A DNA stretch of 64,000 nucleotides from Sanguinoderma infundibulare (lineage: Eukaryota > Basidiomycota > Agaricomycetes > Polyporales > Polyporaceae). Below the pieces are notes generated by a model, which was given only the letters and a program-made list of their open reading frames with translations, ran no database searches and had not been told where the DNA came from. Shown here in pieces: positions 56,290 through 64,000 of the stretch; positions within the stretch are counted from its first letter, which is position 1; every line of letters starts with the position of its first letter. The position numbers and the translations under genes are program-made. The stretch covers positions 2,542,001-2,606,000 of the forward strand of contig JAVLRN010000008.1 in the NCBI GenBank assembly GCA_032821775.1. The letters run 5' to 3'.

Positions 56290-56944
56290 CATACATGCAG
56301 AAGTGGAAGAAGAAGAAGAAGGACTCCCAACGTGAGCCCGGAACTCTACAGGTAGCATCCGTGGCACCCTCGTGTCCCACAGCGTCGCCCTTGCCGCCGT
56401 GCGGAGCGCGTCCAAGACGTTCCCCAAATCCGCCAGGATGACCGCGCTGAGCAGCCACGCTTTTCGTCCAGGGGTGATTGGACGGGTTAAGGGAGGGGTG
56501 CGCGAATGTTTGGGGTGAAGGATGACGGTGAGGTCATGCTGGAGCTCGTCCAATGCGTTGGAGGAGAGATGGGGATATGCAGACGGCAAGATATCTGTCT
56601 AATGTTAAATACTTGAATCCTCAGAGTGCATAAGTAGATGGTGGGGGATCACGCACCATGTAACTGAACGAGTCACTCTGCCCCCATGCCCTCCCCCAGC
56701 AGATCCAACGTCCTCGACCTCAAGCTTGACGGCAGCCAAGATGTCCATTCTTCCTCCTCCTCGCTCACGAGCCGCTTTTCCGATGTTGAGCCTCGCGCTC
56801 CCATTTGCCAGAGGTACTACGCCGGTCTCGAGCAAGACAGCCGGAAGTCCAGTAAAGACCGCCCATCAGCGCGCGATGGTAGCGTTGTCTGGGGAGATGT
56901 CTGGATATATGCGCGCTCTGACTTGGAGACTAGAGTTGCTGCCA
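56290..56944 (-). pseudogene. RRP42: RRP42 relic, copy 2
   Basis: Minus strand from 56944: MAATLVSKSERAYIQTS, then a 25-base insertion relative to copy 1, DGRSLLDFR, the shared one-base frame break, LETGVVPLANGSARLNIGKA and ILAAVKLEVEDV. After the intron-like gap come AYPHLSSNALDELQHDLT, PGRKAWLL and ILADLGNVLDALRTAARATL. Additional deletions are present. The sequence past its 5' side joins the TM-2 block at 57,022, whereas copy 1 leads toward the Tnp2 element. Confidence 0.75.
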
Positions 56945-57021
56945 TAGTGCCGGCGAAAGGGAGGTGCGAAATAGTCAAAGCTGCAGCTCAAGGAACCAGG
57001 ATGGAAAAGCGTCGTGGACGT

Positions 57022-58640
57022 GATGAACGGTGATCTCCCTTGCCGTCGGGCGTTACGGTTTCCATATTCAGCCTGATCGTCACTTGCGTCCTCTTTTCCT
57101 CCTCCTCCTTCTCAGCTCATCCATTCCTCTCTTCCAATCTGCTGTTTGCAGGCCTGGCGTAACGGCTCCGGAAGAATATGCTATGGACTGTTCGCCTTCT
57201 ATTTCTACCATGGTTGCTGACTACCGTCGATTCAGATCCAGCCGGGGTTCTGGGGCTGACACTACCAGTCAGCCTTCCCAAGAAACATACTTCAGACGTC
57301 CGGTTTCACTCATGTTCAGCCCCCGCCTCTTCTCAAATCCCTCCACCATCCCCTCCCTTTCACCCGCATCCTCACCATGGCTTCCGTCGTCGCACAGGCC
57401 ACCCGACCCCTCTCCGGAGTGACTGCCCTCGCGCTGGTATTCGTGGTGTTCGTGACCGTCCTCGCCGCTATCACCACCTGGGTCCTTTTCGCTCGTCGTC
57501 GTCGCCTCTGCCTTCGCGTTCCACCCACCACTCAGGTGGAGGCCCAAGTCCAGGTTGAAACCGAGGTTGAGAAGATCCAAGACGCTACTCCCGCGCCGTC
57601 TTCAAGCTGTCCGGTCCTCCCCTTCCCCGTGACTGCGTCTCCTGTTCGATCGTCGTCGGACTCATGGGTTCAACGGATCGTGGGGAAACATCTCGCGAAG
57701 TCTCAGCCCCCTGCCAAGAAGGAGACGATGTGGTTCGCCTTCGACTCTAACGAGACTCTCGCTACCCTGGACCACGACCCGCTCGAGGACGGTCACTGCG
57801 ACGTTCCCCCCACTTCCAAGAACGCTGAGGATGGCTCTTCGGAAGCATCGGCCCCCTCTCTCGCCAGTGGGACGGCAGGCCCGGCTTCCTCCCGCGAGGG
57901 CCAGGCGCCTATTCCCTGTCTCGTCAATGCGCCGGCAGTCCACAAGCCAGACGCTTCATTCTCCTCGGACGACTACCAGATCGACCTCGGTGACATCAAG
58001 ATCGACACCGAGCGATATGCGGCCCTTATCTACGCCATCTCTGCCTCGTTCTCCGCCTCGACCCTCGGGCTCCCTACCAACTCGTCCTCCGAGGACAGCT
58101 CCCCTGCCACGAGCGACTGTGACCATGACTCCTTCCACGACAGCGACAGCTCTCATTTCGAGGACGAGGACAACCACGAGTGGGATCTCGGGACGGTCAC
58201 CATCCATGAGAGCGACTCGCTGTGCGAGCCCTCCATCTTCGCGATCTAACTACCGACATCCCACTCGTCCCCCACGAGTCTACCCGACACCCATCCACTT
58301 GTACGTGAATTGCCAACAGCCAACCTCCCTTCTCGGATGGATCCCCTACCCTCATGCGGATATCTTGCAAGACTACGACCCGATCGCATACTCATAGCTT
58401 GCGGCGACTTCCGGTGTATGCGTTCTGTCACTCATCCCTCAGTACGGCTTGACTCTTTGTATGTCTACGAGACTGGAGAGCCCCAGATCATATTGAATTG
58501 GATCATCTTTCTCTCTTTTCCTCCGTGAGGTTCTCGCCCGAACTGTCGAACCGAAGGCCTGGACGCTTCAGTGCACAATTTGGCCCTACTTCGAAGCATC
58601 TGTGTGTAGTCGTGAAGATGGCGGGGCCGCCCACCAACGT
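57022..58640. repeat. Segmental duplication block TM-2
   Basis: Partner of 48471-50062. It begins GATGAACGGTGATCTCCC at 57022. The central 1.1 kb looks identical to block 1 while both flanks are diverged, which suggests gene conversion of the core. Confidence 0.9.
57377..58249 (+). CDS. One-TM acidic protein, copy 2
   Basis: 290 residues, single exon, the same as copy 1 except for AL in place of VI at residues 17-18 before the TM segment. Same layout: one membrane span, RRRR stop-transfer, Gln/Val heptad-like stretch, Ser/Asp-rich tail with the block DDYQIDLGDIKIDTERYAAL. Both copies keep an open frame. The exact identity at nucleotide level argues for recent conversion rather than selection alone. 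Confidence 0.6.
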   Translation: MASVVAQATRPLSGVTALALVFVVFVTVLAAITTWVLFARRRRLCLRVPPTTQVEAQVQVETEVEKIQDATPAPSSSCPVLPFPVTASPVRSSSDSWVQRIVGKHLAKSQPPAKKETMWFAFDSNETLATLDHDPLEDGHCDVPPTSKNAEDGSSEASAPSLASGTAGPASSREGQAPIPCLVNAPAVHKPDASFSSDDYQIDLGDIKIDTERYAALIYAISASFSASTLGLPTNSSSEDSSPATSDCDHDSFHDSDSSHFEDEDNHEWDLGTVTIHESDSLCEPSIFAI

Positions 58641-59521
58641 TTTCGGTCTCTTTACACCTAACCGGCTCAACGAGCACGCACGTGGGGCCAAGTTGCGATG
58701 TCTTTCCCGACGAATCTCAGGCGACAACGGGCCGGCTACGACCGTCCTAATTAAGGCAATCCAGACGCTCGCGGCTTCCACAACATCCAGTCAAGACGAT
58801 CGTATGTTTTCACGATCTTTGAAAGCATCACTGATATCGTTTGTCTGGATGCTGCAACTCACTGTCCCAGATAAACATATCGCAACGAGGATATGCAATC
58901 ATCGCGACAGGTTTCCCTCCACCGCACATTCCGGACTTCAAAATCCACACAAAGATGAGTGTCTGCGTGCACACATGATCTCATTGAGAATACTGAACTC
59001 CTCCATGAAGGACGCATTTCCACCGCTGTCCCGACCTCGTGTCCCACCCTGACTTCTGATGCCTTCTGCTCCCGCCTGGGGATAGAACTTTAACTTCGAA
59101 CGTGTTCAACGGTCGGTGCCGAATCGATGAGTCTGAGTCCTCGGATATAGGAACAGGATTCGAAGAGGGTCAGGGGCTGGGTGAGTAGGAAAACGAGGGT
59201 AGAGAAGACAACGGTATGAGGAAACGAAGTCGGCCACAATCCGGTAGGGAACTTCATGATCGAAGTACTGTGATCGCCATTCGAATGCACATGAGGCCAA
59301 GGTACAGGGTGTCCGGGGAAAGAGCTCGATCCTGAAGGCGTGATCTCTCGAACGGGGTCCCGCGCGATGAGTATAAAGACGCACGCACTCGACCGCAATT
59401 CCTCAGCAAGTCGTCTTCGCCCACTTGTCTACCAAAGAGTGAGTCCTCGCTCTCTGTTTCTTCCTCACTGCAGGCTCCCTCCATCCACACCGCGTTCCGA
59501 TGCTGACGCACCACTGACAGA
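58641..59521. promoter_or_regulatory. Upstream region of the fruit-body lectin with TATA box
   Basis: No gene in 58,641-59,370. TATAAA at 59372-59377 lies 145 bases before the lectin ATG. Between them a likely 5'-UTR intron (GTGAGT at about 59,440 to CAG before the ATG) would leave a short leader. This is the clearest core promoter in the window. Confidence 0.55.
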
Positions 59522-59947
59522 ATGGCCTACATCATCACCGCCCGCGTCTTCCAGACCAACCCTACCCGCTTCGCGCACGTCATCGAGCAGACCTGCCAGG
59601 TCAACGCCAGCTGGGCCGAGTGCAAGGGGGCGTACGTCCTCTCCATGACCGGCAGCGGCACCTCCGGCACGCTTCGCTTCAACCTGGCCAACGGCGAGGA
59701 CATTCTCGTTGCCCTCGGCGTGCACAACTACAAGCGCTGGTGCGACGTCAAGACCGCCATCGACCCTTCCAACTCGACGGGCATGACGATCCATCCGAAG
59801 TACTATCAGGAGGGCACCGAGGAGAACGCCATGATCTGGAAGCAGCTCGCCGAGTACAGTGTCAAGAGTGCCAAGGGCACCACCTGCAGCGTCCAGTACT
59901 CGGTTCCCGAGGGCAACAACCTCGTCGCTGACATCATCTTCCAGTAA
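59522..59947 (+). CDS. Fungal fruit-body lectin (ABL/XCL family)
   Basis: 141 residues, single exon, close to the family's 142-144. Fruit-body lectins of this family bind T-antigen-type galactosides and N-acetylglucosamine and are considered defence proteins against nematodes and insects. Seen: the start MAYIITARVFQTNPTRF, WAECKGAYVLSMTGSGTSGT, LRFNLANGEDILVALGVHNY (the GVHNYKRWCD block is diagnostic), MTIHPKYYQEG, EYSVKSAKG and SVPEGNNLVADIIFQ at the end. No signal peptide, as usual for cytosolic members. All conserved positions I can recall are present, so it is probably functional. It stands alone among duplicated genes and has no second copy in the window. Confidence 0.9.
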   Translation: MAYIITARVFQTNPTRFAHVIEQTCQVNASWAECKGAYVLSMTGSGTSGTLRFNLANGEDILVALGVHNYKRWCDVKTAIDPSNSTGMTIHPKYYQEGTEENAMIWKQLAEYSVKSAKGTTCSVQYSVPEGNNLVADIIFQ

Positions 59948-60738
59948 AGTGAGTATCGCTCGGCTGCTCCTGTCGTTTCGACCCTTGCTGACGTACGTAG
60001 CGGAACTCGTGTGTGTCTTGGAGAAATAAATTGGAGCCAGCGTCGCAAAGGAACCATCGATGTACTAGTAGTTCTGAAATGCCAGTGACTCGGAATCTGT
60101 CCCCGGTGACAGACTGATCTGTAACAGACCGATCTATGGGAAGCCTCTCGCTTGCCGCAACGTACCCGAGAAGACAAGCTTAAGTTTTGCGGGCAAGAGC
60201 GGGACATTAAGTTCGAGTGTCCGAAGCCCACAGGTCTTATCCTCGGCCCGTCTCTATTGTGAGAGCTCAGCCTCGCCCTGGGCATGCTCAGGGATCGTCT
60301 CATGACTCTCACCGACGCGCTCCAAAAGACTCACATAGTCTCTCCCGGTGGCTTCCATGCAACTCTGTGCGCCTTCAAACGAGAAGGCGAACAGGGCCAC
60401 AGCACCCTCGAAGGTTAGCCCTCTTTACCATAAATCGACAATCTGCGCCATGCTTTCGCACCGGAGACGAGCTTCTCAATACTTTTCGTTGACGGCTTCC
60501 CCGCTCCAGCTCGCCTAGCTCACATCCACACGCTGAGGTTGTGCGGGACACGAGGACCGACGATCCATGGGGATGTCTGAAGACGAGCCCTCACGAACGT
60601 GTCAGGGATGCTGCGGTCGAGGTAAGGACCTGTTCGAAGAGGGTCCGTGGCTGTCGCTAACTCACCAACCAGCCGACCACTGCACGAGCCCGCTACCATC
60701 TGTGCACCCACGCCCATCTTCACTACTCTTCCTCCACG

Positions 60739-61373
60739 ATGTCTCTTGAAAGCGGCAAATACAAGATTTACGCTAAAGGGGACGACGCACTCGTCGGCCG
60801 CAGGCGCGCCGAAGATTTTCCCTCCTGCCGAAGGGCATCTACAAGCTCCCCAGGGACGAGGGCCAGACCACGGTGGGACGCAACCGGTTCTTCGTATGCT
60901 GTCGCCAAAGATGTTTACAAACGTGGTCCGCAGTGGGACGTCGAGAAGCTCGGCAACGGCAACTACACGTTCAAAGCAAACAGCGATACCGTCGGGACCT
61001 TTGAAAGACTTCTCTGAGCCTTCCTCATCAAGGAGGAGATCAAGGCAGGAGAGTGGAAGTCTCACGCAACAGAAACGACGCAGATGTCTACGCATACATG
61101 CAATTGCGTTTGCCGCGAGAGGCCGATCACTGAAATTGCGTGTTCCACAAGTGTGATAAATACCAGCTTGGATAACGAAGGCTAGGTCGTAAAAGACCCA
61201 AGCGAGGAACTTCAGCAGGTGGGCTTCACGACTGTCATCCTCCTCTCTCAGCGTGACAGCTGACTCGTTCGCCGCTGCAATGGTAGATCGTCGTGAGCCC
61301 CATCATCGCGTTCAAGACCTATCCGGCGACCTACCCTGCGAACGAGCTCTTCGTCTTCAAGAAGGCAGACTGA
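60739..61373 (+). pseudogene. I66-type inhibitor, copy D, frameshifted
   Basis: Starts MSLESGKYKIYAKGDD, lacks two codons and loses one base after RRRAEDF, so exon 1 runs out of frame. Exon 2 is recognisable (WDVEKLGNGNYTFKAN, TVGTFE) but ends in a premature TGA at 61015-61017. The last exon (about 61295-61373) reads IIAFKTYPATYPANELFVFK. Not functional. Its upstream flank (60,260-60,738) is the empty-site version of the flank of copy B. Confidence 0.7.
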
Positions 61374-61559
61374 AAGGAGAGCCAGATAGCCTTGGAGTGA
61401 TCCAAGAGATTTTTGGAGATCATCTACGAGTTGTTGTCAGATCGTTCGCGAGCTCGCGTTCAACCGCGAAGAATCGGTACAGACCTGTCCCATATACATT
61501 ATTTCTCGAGGTCGAGTTTGAAAATCAGACTTGTGAGCCCGGACGTCATCCAATGAATC

Positions 61560-61890
61560 ATTAGAGTGCATATATGGTAGAATAGCACGCACGATGTCGC
61601 CAAACAAACCACTTTTCCCCCATCCACTCCGTCTCTCCAGATCAAACGTCTGCGACATGGAGCTTGACTACGGCCAAGACATACATTCCTTCCCTTATAT
61701 TGCGCCGCCCCGGACTCACGATGTTGAGTCTCGCGCTCCAATTCGCCACATGCGCCACGCCTCTCTCGCGCAGGACAGCCCAGAAGTCGAGCAGAGGACG
61801 CACATCCGCACGCAGTAGAGACTAAGTCTCGAGATGTGTCTGGACGTATGCGCGCTCGGCCAACTTGGAGACTAGAGCTGGCCAACATTG
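61560..61890 (-). pseudogene. RRP42: RRP42 relic, copy 3 (most degraded)
   Basis: The plus strand keeps CCATCCACTCCGTC, GACTACGGCCAAGACAT, GATGTTGAGTCTCGCGCTCC and CTTGGAGACTAGAGCTGGC, which line up with copies 1 and 2. On the minus strand GVDGGKVVC is still readable. Many indels. It again precedes a TM-gene block, as in copy 2. Confidence 0.65.
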
Positions 61891-62044
61891 CGGACGACTG
61901 AGAGATGCTTCACACTGCGAACGAGTAGCACAAAAGAGCAGCGGAGAGCGAGGGTGACGGCGAGCGGTCCAATCACGTACTTTTTGATCGTGTGGTATCG
62001 TGTCGAGCCGTAAGCGGCAGCCTGAGAAACTGAGATTCATTGGC

Positions 62045-63540
62045 GCCCAGAAGTTTGATTGGCGCGCGCCTTCATTGCCTTATTGGGTCACCACTCCCAA
62101 CGACGAGGTGACTCTCTCGACCTCGTCCGCTCCCATCTTCCGAGAGTAACCTGCTATTCGTCGGCCCATCTGGAGTACTCTGGCTATGTGTTCGCATTCA
62201 GTCCCCGCCATGGTGGCTGGCAGCTATCAATCCAGCCCAGCTTCTGCTGCTGACAGTTAGCCTCCCCGAGAAACATACTTCAGACGTCCAGTTCCACTTG
62301 TTTCCAGCACCCGCCTCCTTTACCATCCCTCCGCCATCCCATCCCCTTCACCGTGATCGCCGCCATGGCCCCCGTCGTTGCCGTTGTCCTGGTCCTTGTG
62401 GCGTTTGTGACCGTCCTTGCGGTCATCACCACCTCGGTCGTCTTCGCTCATCGTCGTCGCCTCCGCCTCCGCATCCCTCCCACTACTCAGGTGGAGGCCC
62501 AAGTCCAGGTGGAAGTCCAGGTCAAGAAGACTCAAGTGGCTATCGGCACGACGCCTTCAAGCTGTCCGGTCCTCCCCGTCCCCGTGACGGCGGTTTGCCC
62601 TCCGTTGTCGTCGGAAACCTGGCTTCAAAGGACCTTTGGGAAATATCGTGCGAGGTCTCAGTCTCCTGTCGGTGTCAAGAAGGAGACAAGTTAGTTTGCC
62701 TTCAACTCCAATGAAACCCTCGCCACCCTGGACCACAACCCACTCGAGGACGATCCGCGCGACGTTGCCTCCACTCCTACGTCTGAGAACGCTACCGTTG
62801 GCTCTTCTGTAGTATCTCTCCCTTCTTTCGTCAGCGGGAGGACGAGCCCGGCCATCTCCCGCGAGCCTCAGACGCCTCCTCCCTCTGTCCACACCCAGGC
62901 AGTCTGCAAGCCAGATGCCTCCTTCTCCTCGGACGACTACGAGATTGACCTCGGTGACATCGATATCAATAGCGAGCGATACTCAGCCCTCATCTACGCC
63001 ATCTCTGCGTCGTTCTCCGCCTCGAGCCTCGGTCTCCCTAGTCACTCGTCCTCCAAAGACGGCTCCCCTGCACGCAGCAACCTTCACCACGACTCCTCCC
63101 GCAACAGCAACGACAGCGGCCGCTCTCATTGCCGCGAGGAAGACAAGGAGTCGGGCCTCGGTACCCCGGCCGTCCACCAGAGCTCCTCGCAGTGCGAGCG
63201 ATCCATCGCGATCTACCTGACGATATCTTCCATTCGCCCCTCACGAGTCTAACCGACGCCCATCCACTTGCACATGAACTGCCAGAAGCCAGTACCCCTT
63301 CTCGGACGGATCCCCTACCCTCATGCGGATATCTAGCAAGACCACGGCCTCGATAGCGTACTTGCGGCCGTTCTTGGTGTATATGTTCCATCACTCATCC
63401 CACGGTGCAGATTGACTCTTTGTACGTCTACGAGACAGGAGAGCTCCAGATCATATTGAATTGGATCATCTTTCTCTCATCTTTCGTGCGATCCTCACTT
63501 GAACTAAGCTCCCCAAACGTTCCACTGCACCATCTGGCCC
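62045..63540. repeat. Segmental duplication block TM-3 (degenerate)
   Basis: Homologous to blocks 1 and 2 including the 3' flank (GAATTGGATCATCTTTCTCTC near 63,458), roughly 75-80% alike by eye. The 5' part is also present as a relic at 54,720-54,985. Confidence 0.8.
62365..63252 (+). pseudogene. One-TM acidic protein, copy 3, TAG in frame
   Basis: Starts MAPVVAVVLVLVAFVTVLA with the TM segment close to the N-terminus, then RRRLRLRIPPTTQVEAQVQV. A TAG at 62692-62694 stands where copies 1 and 2 have TGG (ETMWFAF against ETS-stop-FAF). The same frame continues open for 186 codons (DDYEIDLGDIDINSERYSAL, ALIYAISASFSASSLGL) to a TAA at 63250-63252, past the stop position of the other copies. Either a pseudogene or a truncated 113-residue membrane protein. 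Confidence 0.65.
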
Positions 63541-64000
63541 GACTTGCAATCGCCTACCTGTCATGAATCAGCACCGAAGCAGCGGACCGACGCGATAAGA
63601 TTCCTTATACACGTAGTTGTCTCCTTACCCAAGAATTCGACGCTACTAGGACCGCCTCTGCAGGTCCATCTAGCTATACGCAAGCCGGCGATAGCAGAAA
63701 GACGGCATTCCAGGGTGTTGGCGTCTAACGGTAACCGGGGGATGTGGACCTCGAGGCGGACGGGTGGAAGCTCCGGAGCATCGGACAAAGCTGCTCGACA
63801 AGGTCATGCTTGTTCGGGTGAAGGCATGTTGGAGCCGGGCATCGATGTGAGTATCGCAGGCGTGTGGCAGCGGCACGGGTACTCACAATTTTGGGTCGCA
63901 TATATTCAGGTCCCTAGACAGCAATCCCATCCTTTCGGCAAGGACGCTGCCCGTCTGCGACGGTGACGCAATGGTCGGCGGAGATGGGGTTAGCTCGCTG
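63541..64000. other. No supported gene at the right edge
   Basis: A 140-codon open frame on the plus strand shows no family motif or splice logic. Nothing else is recognised before the window ends. Confidence 0.3.

Noticed and set aside
63544..63966. 140-codon open frame at the right edge
   Set aside because: No motif, no homology to the repeated blocks and no supporting splice or promoter context.

Overview
The window looks like nuclear DNA of a basidiomycete, most likely an agaricomycete (mushroom or polypore class). Genes carry many 45-70 bp GT-AG introns. Gene families include a fruit-body lectin, I66-type peptidase inhibitors, a KDZ transposon with a TET/JBP dioxygenase, a Tnp2-type transposase and a Ty3/Gypsy retroelement. 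I saw no bacterial operons, CRISPR arrays or convincing tRNA/rRNA genes. Product names come from recognising sequence motifs, with no database search.

Region 0.1-9.5 kb: an intact GH5 glycosidase gene (115-1827), a broken piece of the exosome gene RRP42 (1942-2606, minus), a decayed Tnp2 transposase (2964-6293), a fragment resembling the BCK1-type MAPKKK, a small minisatellite, and an unidentified multi-exon gene on the minus strand (about 7.8-9.45 kb).

Region 9.87-40.29 kb is a four-level nest. The host gene is the DNA primase small subunit PRI1 (minus; 5' part 40286-39000, 3' part 10101-9873). It is split by a 28.9-kb KDZ element with 351-bp terminal inverted repeats (10102-38999). The KDZ transposase gene is split by a 16.1-kb hAT element (12286-28378, 8-bp target duplication CCTTCACT). 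The last part of the hAT transposase gene is split by an 11.66-kb Gypsy retrotransposon on the minus strand (15979-27635, 989-bp LTRs, 4-bp duplication TCGC). The coding frames rejoin across the hAT and Gypsy insertions, so the order of events can be read: PRI1, then KDZ, then hAT, then Gypsy. The KDZ element also carries a TET/JBP-like gene, a bZIP-like small gene, a gene with RNase H1 N-terminal-like segments, and a large acidic-repeat gene. The Gypsy element carries a spliced gene on the opposite strand to gag-pol, with a zinc-cluster-like cysteine motif.

Region 40.5-48.3 kb: an uncharacterised multi-exon gene with a 948-bp solo LTR of a related Gypsy family in an exon, then an AT-rich, inverted-ended segment (about 44.39-48.29 kb) holding relics of an F-BAR/RhoGAP gene and of histone H2A.

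Region 48.4-63.5 kb is a shuffled segmental-duplication array: three copies of a one-TM acidic protein gene, four copies or fragments of an I66 inhibitor gene, three GH5 relics, two RRP42 relics (homologous to the left end of the window), a foldback element and one fruit-body lectin gene.

A striking common thread is mutation. All seven differences I find between the two LTRs, and the differences I checked between the KDZ terminal repeats, sit at CpG and are CG to TG or CA. Four elements are broken by in-frame TGA codons that could derive from CGA. This fits deamination of methylated CpG, in a window that also contains a TET/JBP relic.
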